Notes: generated by a model not told the origin, from the sequence alone. A stretch of 6,694 nt of DNA from Methyloglobulus sp. (GCA_013140405.1 JABFSV010000153.1:1-6694); one strand, 5' to 3'; positions 1 to 6,694 are shown, counted from the stretch's first letter. Numbers and translations: made by a program.

Positions 1-1472
1 TGCAAGTCGGCTTGATTGGCCTGGTCGGTATCGCCGGTGCAGACGAAGCCGCCCAACTTTACCGCATCCCGAAACAATCGCTCGACAGCGGTTTATTGCG
101 GCTGGCCGCCGATTCCGGCCTGGAAATATTATTCACCGCCGACCAGGTGCGCGGCGTGACAGGCAACGGGCTGGACGGCAGCATGACCCCGGCGCAAGCC
201 TTAGCCCGTTTGCTGCAAGGCAGCGGGATGACCTACCGTTTTGTCGATGCCAAGACAGTGACGGTGGAAGCGCCGGATGCCAACTTTAGAAAGACTGCCA
301 ACGTCGAAGAAAAGCCCGAACCACAATCTAGCGGAAGTGACGCCACTTTGCCTAAAGTAACGGTGGAAGCCGATGCGGGTGACCCTTACGACGATCCCAA
401 TTGGGCGAATGACCCTTACAACACAGCATATACGACCAGAAATTCATCCACTGCCACCAAGACCGACACGCCTATTTTCGATACCCCTGTTTCCGTGCAA
501 GTCGTGCACAGGTCGGTGATGGATGACCAGAAAACCACTCGCTTAAAAGATGCCCTGGAAAACGTCAGCGGGGTACGGGCACAGCCAACTTTGGGGACGG
601 GCAACGGCTTTATTATCCGCGGATTTCGCAATGGCAGGGTGTATCGTAATGGTTTATTGACTAACGGCAATCCTTTCGATGGCTTTCCAACCGAATTTGA
701 TGCAGGCAATGTGCAAAGCATCGACGTGCTTAAAGGCCCGGCGGCTGTCCTGTTTGGTCGTATTGAGCCGGGAGGTTTGGTCAATATCACCACAAAAAAA
801 CCTCTGGACATCCCTTATTATTCACTGGAGCAACAGTTTGGCTCTTACGATCACTACCGTACCCAGTGGGATGCAACGGGGGCTGTTACCAAAGACAAAA
901 CCTTGCTGTACCGTTTTACCGGCGCATATCAAAACAATAATTCGTTCAGGGATTTTATTTTTAGCGACCGGGTTATGGTCAATCCCAGCATTACTTGGCG
1001 ACCAACCGATAAGACCGACCTGACGCTGAGTGTCGAAGGTTTTGACCAAGATTATCAGGCCGACTTCGGCATTCCCGCTATAGGCAAGCGCCCTGCGCCA
1101 ATTCCGATAAGCCGATCGCTTGATGACCCGAATAGCCCAGTGGATCATATTTCCAAAACCCAAGTCAGTACTGAGATAAATCACCGTTTTAATGATGATT
1201 GGGCGATACATAACCGATTTCTTGCCAGTTTCAGTGATGATTTTTCAAGTTTTGTCAATCCGGTGCCCTCTTTTGGCCCCAGCGAAGCCGCATTGCTGCC
1301 GGATGGCACTTTAAAACGCAATATTTTTGGCCAGACATCGGTGAGTGAACTCTATACTACGAATCTGGATTTGACCGGAAAATTCCAACTGGGCATCTCT
1401 AAACACCAAGTTCTAGTGGGATTTGATTACTTTAAGTCCACTCAGAAGTACCATTACTTTGGTGAGTACAAT

Positions 1473-1476
1473 GACC
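1473..1476. repeat. Target site duplication GACC, left copy
   Basis: GACC directly precedes the 17-bp left terminal repeat and is repeated directly after the right one. Because the next two element bases are CA and the right flank also continues CA, the duplication can also be read as 6 bp (GACCCA, 1473-1478) with a 2-bp shorter left end. Both readings give the same reconstructed receptor. Confidence 0.85.
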
Positions 1477-1493
1477 CAGGCTGTGTCAAAACG
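1477..1493 (+). repeat. Left terminal inverted repeat of the IS1182-family element
   Basis: CAGGCTGTGTCAAAACG, a 17/17 match to the reverse complement of 3157-3173. The match ends abruptly on the inner side (T at 1494 versus C on the other end). Read outward, it contains TTGACA, the consensus -35 hexamer. Confidence 0.93.
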
Positions 1494-1556
1494 TAAGCTT
1501 CCCCATTGAAAACCCTGTAAAATAGTCCCCAGGACAACTCTTGAACTGGAGCTTAA

Positions 1557-2996
1557 ATGAAACGGTTTATTGAAAGCGATAGCCGAATGCAAGGCACATT
1601 GTTTCCCGAGTATCTGGAGGACTATGTTACCGAAAATAACCCAGTTCGAGTCGTTGACGTTTTTGTTGATCACCTTGACCTTAGCAAGCTGGGGTTTAAC
1701 CGGGCTGAGCCAGCCATCACCGGCAGGCCATCCTACCATCCGTCGATTCTCCTCAAGTTATACATCTACGGTTACCTCAACCGAATCCAGTCCAGCCGCC
1801 GTTTAGAGAAAGAAACCCAGCGTAATGTTGAACTGATGTGGTTGCTCGGTCGGTTAACACCGGACTTTAAAACGATTGCCCGTTTCCGTAAAGAGAATGG
1901 CAAGGCGATCCGCAAGGTTTGTAGTCAGTTTGTGCTGCTGTGCCGCCAACTCAACTTGTTTTCAGAAGCGATGGTTGCCATTGACGGCAGCAAGTTCAAG
2001 GCAGTCAACAACCGTGACCGCAACTATACCGCCAATAAGATCAAACGCCGTCGGGAGCAGATTGAAACCAGTATTGACCGGTATTTAGCGGCACTGGAAA
2101 CCGCAGACCTTCAAGAGCCTGACATTGCTGAAGCCAAGACCGAACGACTACAGGAAAAGCTTGCCAAACTCAAACGGCAGATGGAGCAACTGGACAGCAT
2201 CGAAGCCCAATTGCAGGAAACGCCGGACAAACAAATCTCCCTCACTGACCCTGATGCCAGGTCCATGGCGACCAGTGGCCGGGGCAGCGGGATGGTCGGT
2301 TACAATGTCCAGACCGCAGTGGACACCAAGCACCACTTGATTGTTGCCCATGAAGTGACCAATGTGGGCCATGACCGCCACCAACTCACCAATATGGCAA
2401 AGCAAGCCAAAGCCGCGATGGCAGTGACCGAACTCCATGTCGTCGCCGACCGGGGTTATTTCAGCAGCCAGGAAATCCTTGACTGCCAACAGGCAGGCAT
2501 TGTCCCGACCTTGCCCAAGCCCGCCACGTCGGGTGCTAAAGCTGACGGCAGGTTTGGTAGGGAGCACTTTGTATACCATCCCGAACAAAACGAATACAGT
2601 TGTCCGGCGGGTGAGCGGTTGAAATGGCGCTACAGCAGGATCGAGCGGGACATGACACTACACCGTTATTGGAGTTCAGCCTGCCAGCAATGCGCACTCA
2701 AGGCCAAGTGTACACCCGATAAGTCGCGAAAAGTGGCTCGCTGGGAACACGAAGACGTGCTCGAGGCCATGCAGAAGCGCTTGGATCTTGCCCCCGAAAG
2801 CATGCGGATTCGACGGGAAACCGTCGAGCACCCCTTCGGCACCCTGAAATCCTGGATGGGCTATACGCATTTCCTCACCAAGACGCTGGATCGGGTCAGA
2901 ACCGAAATGAGCTTGCATGTGCTGGCCTATAATCTTAAACGGGCCATCAAAATAGTAGGCATGCCCACTCTGATGGAGGCCATGGTGGTGGCGTAA
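1557..2996 (+). CDS. IS1182-family transposase, intact (479 aa)
   Basis: This DDE transposase mobilises the surrounding element. The ATG at 1557 is preceded by GGAG (1548-1551) with 5-nt spacing, a good ribosome binding site, and it begins the conserved start region (MKRFIESDSRMQGTLFPEYL). Residues about 17-95 match the DUF772/InsH-type N-terminal domain (NPVRVVDVFVDHLDLSKLGF, GRPSYHPSILLKLYIYGYLN, RRLEKETQRNVELMWLLG). A charged, probably coiled-coil insert lies at about 160-220. Likely catalytic acidic residues are D143 (AIDGSKFKAVN), D298 (VVADRGYFSS) and E424 (ETVEHPFGTLKSWMG); the last block is the typical Y/H-xx-E-HPFG-type signature. A Cys cluster (C349, C376, C379, C385) before the last block could bind zinc, as in many relatives. 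Length is normal for the family and no stop or frameshift is seen, so the enzyme is probably active. No convincing sigma-70 promoter is visible in the 63 bp between the left repeat and the gene. Confidence 0.95.
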   Translation: MKRFIESDSRMQGTLFPEYLEDYVTENNPVRVVDVFVDHLDLSKLGFNRAEPAITGRPSYHPSILLKLYIYGYLNRIQSSRRLEKETQRNVELMWLLGRLTPDFKTIARFRKENGKAIRKVCSQFVLLCRQLNLFSEAMVAIDGSKFKAVNNRDRNYTANKIKRRREQIETSIDRYLAALETADLQEPDIAEAKTERLQEKLAKLKRQMEQLDSIEAQLQETPDKQISLTDPDARSMATSGRGSGMVGYNVQTAVDTKHHLIVAHEVTNVGHDRHQLTNMAKQAKAAMAVTELHVVADRGYFSSQEILDCQQAGIVPTLPKPATSGAKADGRFGREHFVYHPEQNEYSCPAGERLKWRYSRIERDMTLHRYWSSACQQCALKAKCTPDKSRKVARWEHEDVLEAMQKRLDLAPESMRIRRETVEHPFGTLKSWMGYTHFLTKTLDRVRTEMSLHVLAYNLKRAIKIVGMPTLMEAMVVA

Positions 2997-3156
2997 GGCC
3001 ATCATTTTGCGTTTTTTCACCCTACTGAGCAATGAATCTGTGCCTATAGGAAAACGTCGTCGCTCGGAAAAAAATATTTATAACGGCGTCAATAAGCGAA
3101 TTACGCCAAAAATCGTATTAACATAAGTAAATCAGGCAGCACGTCAACAAATTGCG

Positions 3157-3173
3157 CGTTTTGACACAGCCTG
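3157..3173 (-). repeat. Right terminal inverted repeat of the IS1182-family element
   Basis: The reverse complement reads CAGGCTGTGTCAAAACG, identical to the left end over 17 bp. On the plus strand it contains TTGACA at 3161-3166, pointing out of the element into the 3' half of the receptor. Confidence 0.93.
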
Positions 3174-3177
3174 GACC
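3174..3177. repeat. Target site duplication GACC, right copy
   Basis: GACC lies immediately after the right terminal repeat and matches 1473-1476. It is part of the Asp-Pro codons of the receptor continuation. Confidence 0.85.
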
Positions 3178-4208
3178 CAAATCCGACTCTTAATATTAAT
3201 ATTTTTAATCCAGGCCCTAGCTACGGGATTGATCCTTCACTTATTAATCAAACATTGTCACGGCCTCCTAACGGGGACACAAGCAATTTTTCTTTTTCCA
3301 ATCTCCAATGGTACGGCACTTACTTCCAGGATCACATCACGCTTTGGGACAAGTTGCATATTTTGGGGGGCGGACGTTATGATTGGGCAGATTCTGGATT
3401 TTCTTATCAGGGTTCTTTTAAAATTGCTGAAGCTACCTTGCCTTCAAATAAAGTTGATGGCTTTAGCCCACGGGTCGGAATTCTTTACCAACCCATCAAG
3501 GAAATGGGGGTTTATGGCAATTGGACGACTTCCTTCAGTGCTAATAATGCACCTGCTGCCAACGGTTTAACTTTCGATCCACAAAGAGGCGAGCAGTTTG
3601 AAGCAGGCTTAAAAACCCAATTGTTTGATGATCGGCTGCTGGCAACTTTAGCGTATTATCATCTTGTTAAGGACAATATCCTTGTGCCCGATTTGAGCAC
3701 TGCCAATATCTTTGACAAGATTGCCAATAAGCAACGCAGCCAAGGGATAGAACTGGATGTTACCGGGCAGGTTACTGATAAATTGAGCCTGATCGGTAGC
3801 TATGCTTTCACTGATGCAAAGGTACTCGTAGATCATGGTGGAGACACTGCCGGAAATAGGATGCCGAACGTCCCGGAACATTCCGGCAGCTTGTGGGTTA
3901 AGTACGATGTCAATGGCTATCAAGCGCAAGATGGTTTTAGTTTCGGCGTGGGCGGTATTGCTGCTGGGGCGCGGCAAGGTGATTTTGCCAACAGCTTCCA
4001 ATTGCCGGGCTTTGTCAGGATGGATGCCTTTGCCGCGTATAAAATGAAGGTGGGGGCAGCTAAAGTCACCACCCAATTCAATATCCGTAATCTCTTGGAT
4101 AAAACCTATTACGAATCGACCGACCCTGATTCTAACGTAACTACTCGGTTAGGGATTGCGCCCGGTGCACCGCTGACGGCGATTGGGTCTATTCGGGTTG
4201 AGTATTAG
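3174..4208 (+). pseudogene. TonB-dependent siderophore receptor, 3' fragment (C-terminal barrel)
   Basis: This is the C-terminal half of the receptor begun at the left edge of the window. The frame continues from the IS1182 junction (DPNPTLNINIFNPGPSYGID) through barrel strands such as WYGTYFQDHITLWDKLHILG, FSPRVGILYQPIKEMGVYGN and GEQFEAGLKTQLFDDRLLAT. It ends with the canonical TonB-receptor terminus: NIRNLLDKTYYES, then an RLGIAPGAPLTAIGSIRVEY strand ending in an aromatic residue. The first in-frame ATG-less start candidate is near 3255, but no ribosome binding site or signal peptide is present, so it cannot be exported or folded as a receptor on its own. Joined to the 5' part with one GACC removed, it gives about 831 residues from the TTG at 12, a normal size for this family. 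No other damage is seen. Confidence 0.95.
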
Positions 4209-4263
4209 AGTAAGCAACGTGAGTCAGGGTACACGTAGCGTTGGCGTTTTTGGCAACAAATCC

Positions 4264-5532
4264 ATGAAACTGTACGGTCATAATTTACCGCGAGGCGAAG
4301 CTGTAAACAGGCCGGATGCCAAACGAAACCGCCTGTTGAAGCTTAAATCCCGCCGCAAACTCTGGTTGGACGTACACTTGTGGCTGGGGTTAGGGCTGGG
4401 TTTGTTCTTGTCCATTTTCGGCATAACCGGCAGCATCCTGGTTTTCCATCTGGAAATCAATGAATTGTTGAACCCGAAGCTTTTGACAGTCAACGTGCCA
4501 GAGGCTAATCCCGTATACAAACCGCTGGCCGAGATTTTCCAGGTGGGCAAAGCTACCATGCCGAACCACGCGGCAAATACCTTTGCCACTTATCCACGCA
4601 ATAACGAGGCCGCAATAAAAATGGCGTTTTCCTTGCCATTGAGCGGAAATAAGGCGGGCGTAACCGAAAGCTGGGAGGTTTACGTTAACCCTTACACCGC
4701 CAAGGCCATTGGCAAGCGGTTGATGAGTTCATCCGACGGCCCATTCCCAAAGACCTTTATAGGCTTTATTTTCGAGCTGCATTACGCCTTGTTTTTAGGT
4801 GAAGACCCTGGTTATCTGATTGTCGGTATCATGGGGGCTTTGTTGATAATTTCTACGCTGACTGGACTGATCGTCTGGTGGCCGTTGACCGGAAAATGGC
4901 GGCAGGCCGTCACGATCAAATTCAAGGCCAGCACTGAAAGGTTAAACTTCGACTTGCATAAGACTTTCGGATTTTATTCGGCAGTGGTGCTTATTCCGGT
5001 ATTGTTTTCCGGTGTTTACATGGACATTCCCCAGCATGTAGTGCCTGTATTGGAGCTATTTTCACCAGCAACCTATCGTTACTGGTTTAAGTCTAATCCG
5101 ACATCTGTAAAACCTTCGATTACGATGGCGGATGCAGTAAGCATTGCCGAAAAACGCTATCCCACAGGGCGAGCCGATTGGATTTACGGTGCAACCGAAC
5201 CAACCGGGACTTACTCCGTTTGTAAGGATGGCGTGGAAGAAGCTGGTAGTCTATTGCACCGACGTTGCGTAGTGATAGACCGTTACAGCGGGGCAATCCT
5301 TGATGTTGACGATCCTGCAATTGGCACGGCGGGCGAGGTGTTCACGGATTGGCAATGGCCGCTGCACTCAGGGCAAGCCTTCGGTTGGACGGGGCGTATT
5401 CTGGTCTTCCTGAGTGGTCTGGCTTGTCCAGTGCTGTTTGTGACCGGGGTTATCCGCTGGCTGCAAAAGCGCAAAGCCAAACGTTTGCATAAATCTCAGC
5501 AGACGACAAACCGAATATTCCAACGACCTTAA
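4264..5532 (+). CDS. PepSY-TM protein, probable FoxB-like di-haem ferrisiderophore reductase (422 aa)
   Basis: This inner-membrane protein of the PepSY-associated TM family probably reduces ferric siderophores brought in by the upstream receptor, releasing iron. Four helices are visible at about residues 42-62, 183-205, 233-254 and 376-398, with periplasmic PepSY-like regions at about 70-165 and 284-345, a basic cytoplasmic N-terminus, a short cytoplasmic loop (207-230) and a basic tail. Histidines suited to two b-haems are H38 (DVHLWLG) and H232 (FDLHKTFGF) near the cytoplasmic face, and H173 (FELHYALFLG) and H368 (WPLHSGQAFGW) near the periplasmic face. That four-His, two-haem layout is known from FoxB; the assignment here is inference. 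C320 and C335 in the second periplasmic region could form a disulfide. I chose ATG 4264; the in-frame GTG at 4219, 10 bp after the receptor stop, would give 437 aa. Neither has a strong ribosome binding site. The gene is probably co-transcribed with the receptor, so the IS1182 insertion may be polar on it. Its stop codon lies inside the IS1595 target duplication and is preserved. Confidence 0.9.
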   Translation: MKLYGHNLPRGEAVNRPDAKRNRLLKLKSRRKLWLDVHLWLGLGLGLFLSIFGITGSILVFHLEINELLNPKLLTVNVPEANPVYKPLAEIFQVGKATMPNHAANTFATYPRNNEAAIKMAFSLPLSGNKAGVTESWEVYVNPYTAKAIGKRLMSSSDGPFPKTFIGFIFELHYALFLGEDPGYLIVGIMGALLIISTLTGLIVWWPLTGKWRQAVTIKFKASTERLNFDLHKTFGFYSAVVLIPVLFSGVYMDIPQHVVPVLELFSPATYRYWFKSNPTSVKPSITMADAVSIAEKRYPTGRADWIYGATEPTGTYSVCKDGVEEAGSLLHRRCVVIDRYSGAILDVDDPAIGTAGEVFTDWQWPLHSGQAFGWTGRILVFLSGLACPVLFVTGVIRWLQKRKAKRLHKSQQTTNRIFQRP

Positions 5533-5537
5533 ATTTT
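5530..5537. repeat. 8-bp target site duplication TAAATTTT, left copy
   Basis: TAAATTTT directly precedes the CCTGATT left end and is repeated exactly after the right end (6568-6575). Eight bp is the usual duplication length for the IS1595 family. Its first three bases are the TAA stop codon of the PepSY gene. Confidence 0.88.
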
Positions 5538-5560
5538 CCTGATTGCGTACAAGTTTCCGC
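5538..5560 (+). repeat. Left terminal inverted repeat of the IS1595-family element
   Basis: It starts CCTGATTGCGTACAAG. Compared with the reverse complement of 6545-6567, 16 of 23 positions match, including the outer seven. The flanking AAATTT is self-complementary and makes the repeat look longer than it is; the 8-bp direct repeat sets the true end. Confidence 0.82.
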
Positions 5561-5571
5561 AACTTTATAGT
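5543..5571 (+). promoter_or_regulatory. Candidate sigma-70 promoter for the IS1595 transposase
   Basis: TTGCGT (5543-5548, 3 of 6 to TTGACA) and TATAGT (5566-5571, 5 of 6 to TATAAT) are separated by 17 bp. They lie at the left end of the element, 44 bp upstream of the transposase ATG. The -35 is weak, so this is only a candidate. Confidence 0.4.
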
Positions 5572-5615
5572 TAAAAAAGACTCAAAAAGGATAATAAATT
5601 AAAGGAGATAGGGTC

Positions 5616-6562
5616 ATGCCAATAAATAAAGTGCAATTTCAGCGGGGTTATAGCTTGCTTGAATTATTCAAAGACTATGGCACCGAAAACCAATGCTCTG
5701 AAGCGCTGTTCAAATGGCGCTGGCCGTCTGGGTTTCGTTGCCCCAATTGCGGTTCGGGTCGGCATAGTGTTGTAAAAACCCGGGAACTCTACCAGTGCAC
5801 GGACTGCCACCATCAAGCCTCGTTGATTAGTGGGACTATTTTTGAACAAACCAAGTTGCCATTGACGACCTGGTTTTTGGCGATCCACTTGATCACACAA
5901 GCCAAAACGGGACTCTCGGCATTGGCACTCATGCGACAAATCGGTGTGTCGTACAATACCGCCTGGAGCATGAAACAGAAGATCATGCAGGTGATGAAAG
6001 AACGCGACGACAGTAAACCGTTGAGCGGGATCGTCCAACTGGATGATGCCTATTGGGGTGGCGAGCGTCGCGGCGGTAAAAGGGGACGAGGTGCCGCCAA
6101 CAAAGTTCCGTTGGTTGCGGCGGTGTCGCTGAATGAAGACGGACATCCTGTTTCGATAAACATGAATGTTGCCAAAGGCTTCCGGCTCACCGAAATAGCC
6201 CGCTGGGCAAAACAGCATGTACAACCCGGCAGCACGGTCATTTCAGACGGGTTGCCTTGCTTTTCAGCCGTAACCCAGGCCAGATGCGGCCATATCTGCA
6301 TTGTCACGGGCGGCGGCCCACAAAGTGTTACCAAAGAAGAGTTTACTTGGGTAAACACCATGATAGGCAATGTGAAAAATGCCATCACGGGCACTTACCA
6401 TGCGATCAACCCCAAACATTTGCCCAGGTATCTCGCCGAATTCTGCTATCGGCATAACCGCCGTTTCCATTGGAAGACATGCTGCCTCGCTTTGCGTATG
6501 TTGCCGTAAGGACGCCGCCTATGCCTGGCCGGCTGTTGAAATTGGCTGAGGCTTATGGGTAA
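5616..6562 (+). pseudogene. IS1595-family transposase, C-terminal -1 frameshift
   Basis: This transposase would move the IS1595 element. The ATG at 5616 follows a strong AAAGGAGA Shine-Dalgarno sequence (5601-5608, 7-nt spacing). The N-terminal zinc ribbon uses C42, C45, C61 and C64 (CPNC, CTDC). The catalytic region has QLDDAYWGGERRGGKRGRG (D143/D144), ISDGLPCF (D211) and EEFTWVNTMIGNVKNAITGT, where N247 and K254 fit the N-type third catalytic position seen in some IS1595 groups. The uninterrupted frame stops at 6507-6509 after 297 aa with the unfamiliar tail HWKTCCLALRMLP. From 6470 the -1 frame instead reads LEDMLPRFAYVAVRTPPMPG and goes on to LLKLAEAYG with a stop at 6560-6562, which is the usual family C-terminus. 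One missing T in the run at 6470-6471 explains this; restored length is about 315 aa. No slippery heptamer is seen, so I favour mutation (or sequencing error) over programmed frameshifting. Confidence 0.88.
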
Positions 6563-6567
6563 TCAGG
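6545..6567 (-). repeat. Right terminal inverted repeat of the IS1595-family element
   Basis: The reverse complement begins CCTGATTACCCATAAG and pairs with the left end at 16 of 23 positions. It overlaps the last codons and the stop of the restored transposase frame. Confidence 0.82.
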
Positions 6568-6575
6568 TAAATTTT
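6568..6575. repeat. 8-bp target site duplication TAAATTTT, right copy
   Basis: Exact copy of 5530-5537, immediately outside the right terminal repeat of the IS1595 element. It marks where the original sequence downstream of the PepSY gene resumes. Confidence 0.88.
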
Positions 6576-6584
6576 TGCCGTCTG

Positions 6585-6609
6585 GCTGTATAACATTAAC
6601 ATTTGGTGG
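6585..6609 (+). repeat. Imperfect direct repeat, copy 1
   Basis: It starts GCTGTATAA and ends CATTTGGTGG. Copy 2 at 6669-6692 shares the GCTGT.TAA start and the exact 10-bp CATTTGGTGG end, with a 1-bp length difference between. Function is unknown. Confidence 0.5.
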
Positions 6610-6668
6610 CTTTTGGCAGAATCAAAACCGCTCATTTGCTGGTGTGTTTTGCTATGTCACGTTACGAC

Positions 6669-6692
6669 GCTGTGTAATCCAGCATTTGGTGG
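6669..6692 (+). repeat. Imperfect direct repeat, copy 2
   Basis: It starts GCTGTGTAA and ends CATTTGGTGG, 84 bp after copy 1 (start to start). The window ends 2 bp later, so further copies could follow outside it. Confidence 0.5.
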
Positions 6693-6694
6693 AT

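Larger units (their letters stand above)
3..1496 (+). pseudogene. TonB-dependent siderophore receptor, 5' fragment (interrupted by IS1182 element; start outside window)
   Basis: This is the N-terminal part of an outer-membrane TonB-dependent ferrisiderophore receptor of the FecA/FpvA/FhuE type. The frame is open from the window edge and begins inside a hydrophobic signal-peptide end (LIGLVGIAGADEA), so the start lies upstream; the TTG at 12 is unlikely to be the start. A secretin/TonB short N-terminal (STN) domain follows at about nt 51-290 (YRIPKQSLDSGLLRLAADSG...), marking receptors that signal to a FecR-type anti-sigma factor. A TonB-box-like stretch, LPKVTVEAD, is at 348-374. The plug spans about 460-800 (TPVSVQVV, LKDALENVSGV, FIIRGF, IDVLKGPAAVLFG, EPGGLVNITTKKPL), and barrel strands follow. 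At 1477 an IS1182-family element enters in the middle of a Pro codon; the frame then reads GCVKT from the element and stops at 1494-1496. About half the barrel is lost, so this product should not form a working receptor. Substrate cannot be told from sequence. Confidence 0.95.
1477..3173 (+). mobile_element. IS1182-family insertion sequence, complete, 1697 bp
   Basis: A complete element bounded by 17-bp perfect inverted repeats (CAGGCTGTGTCAAAACG) and flanked by GACC on both sides. It carries one long transposase gene with a DUF772-type N-terminal region and a DDE domain, the architecture of the IS1182 family. It sits inside the siderophore receptor gene in the same orientation as that gene. 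Deleting the element and one GACC joins 1476 to 3178 and gives the continuous reading EYNDPNPTLNINIFNPGP, which proves both the boundaries and that the receptor was intact before insertion. The flanking receptor halves show no further stops, so the insertion looks recent. The non-coding right end, 2997-3156, contains no gene I can see. Confidence 0.93.
5538..6567 (+). mobile_element. IS1595-family insertion sequence, 1030 bp, transposase frameshifted
   Basis: The element begins CCTGATTGC and ends GTAATCAGG, giving imperfect terminal inverted repeats (16 of 23 positions match, the outer 7 perfectly). It is flanked by the exact 8-bp direct repeat TAAATTTT. It contains a single transposase gene with an N-terminal zinc ribbon and an ISXO2/IS1595-type catalytic domain. 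It inserted at the stop codon of the PepSY gene without shortening that gene. The transposase stop codon lies within the right terminal repeat, which is compact but plausible for this family. The single frameshift in the transposase may leave the copy unable to move by itself. Confidence 0.9.
6576..6694. other. Non-coding tail downstream of the PepSY locus
   Basis: Before the IS1595 insertion this stretch directly followed the PepSY stop codon. I see no convincing open reading frame, RNA gene or strong terminator hairpin in it. Its only evident structure is the direct repeat pair listed separately. Confidence 0.5.

Noticed and set aside
1506..1523. TTGAAA and TAAAAT as a promoter for the IS1182 transposase
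   Set aside because: The two hexamers are only 6 bp apart, far from the required 16-18 bp.
2148..2588. 146-aa reading frame on the minus strand
   Set aside because: It is antisense to the IS1182 transposase with no start signals or family features.
3085..3107. GGCGT...ACGCC inverted repeat as a terminator after the IS1182 transposase
   Set aside because: The stem is only 5 bp with a 13-nt loop and there is no T-tract after it. It is too weak to call.
3255..4208. Independent 317-aa protein starting at 3255
   Set aside because: It has no signal peptide and no ribosome binding site. The frame is open back to the IS junction and joins perfectly with the upstream receptor half.
4183..4263. N-terminal extension of the PepSY protein to a start at 4183
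   Set aside because: This would overlap the end of the receptor gene and adds residues unlike the usual basic N-terminus. ATG 4264 (or GTG 4219) is more sensible.
5590..5602. GATAATAAATTA as a Fur box
   Set aside because: It resembles only part of the Fur consensus by A/T richness and lies inside the IS1595 element, not in front of an iron gene.
5664..6224. 186-aa reading frame on the minus strand
   Set aside because: It lies wholly antisense to the clearly coding IS1595 transposase, lacks a recognisable domain, and is a shadow of that gene.
6462..6474. Programmed -1 frameshifting in the IS1595 transposase
   Set aside because: No X-XXY-YYZ slippery heptamer or clear downstream structure is present, and IS1595 transposases are normally made from a single frame. 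A one-base deletion is simpler.

Overview
The window reads as chromosomal DNA of a Gram-negative bacterium, probably a gammaproteobacterium. The evidence is an outer-membrane TonB-dependent receptor with an N-terminal signalling (STN) domain and an inner-membrane PepSY protein. I cannot name a genus from sequence alone. The backbone is a two-gene iron (ferrisiderophore) uptake locus into which two unrelated insertion sequences have jumped.

Layout, left to right. Positions 1-1476 hold the 5' part of a FecA/FpvA/FhuE-type siderophore receptor, whose true start lies before the window. Positions 1477-3173 are a complete IS1182-family element with 17-bp perfect terminal inverted repeats, a GACC target duplication and an intact 479-aa transposase. 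Positions 3174-4208 are the rest of the receptor. Removing the element and one copy of GACC restores one uninterrupted reading frame, so the receptor was intact until this insertion. Positions 4264-5532 encode an intact PepSY-TM protein with four membrane helices and the histidines expected of a di-haem ferrisiderophore reductase (FoxB-like). Positions 5538-6567 are an IS1595-family element flanked by the 8-bp duplication TAAATTTT. Its left duplication contains the stop codon of the PepSY gene, so that gene keeps its full length. The IS1595 transposase carries a -1 frameshift near its C-terminus. Positions 6576-6694 have no recognisable gene but contain two copies of an imperfect ~25-bp direct repeat.

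How the genes work together. The receptor would import a ferric siderophore across the outer membrane using TonB energy. Its STN domain would signal through an anti-sigma/ECF sigma pair that is not in this window. The PepSY protein would reduce the iron at the inner membrane. In this strain the receptor is split and presumably non-functional, and the downstream reductase may have lost its native transcription through polarity.

I found no new defence, RNA or other undescribed system. What is worth recording is the exact reconstruction of both insertions, the repaired reading of the IS1595 transposase, and the small repeat at the right edge.
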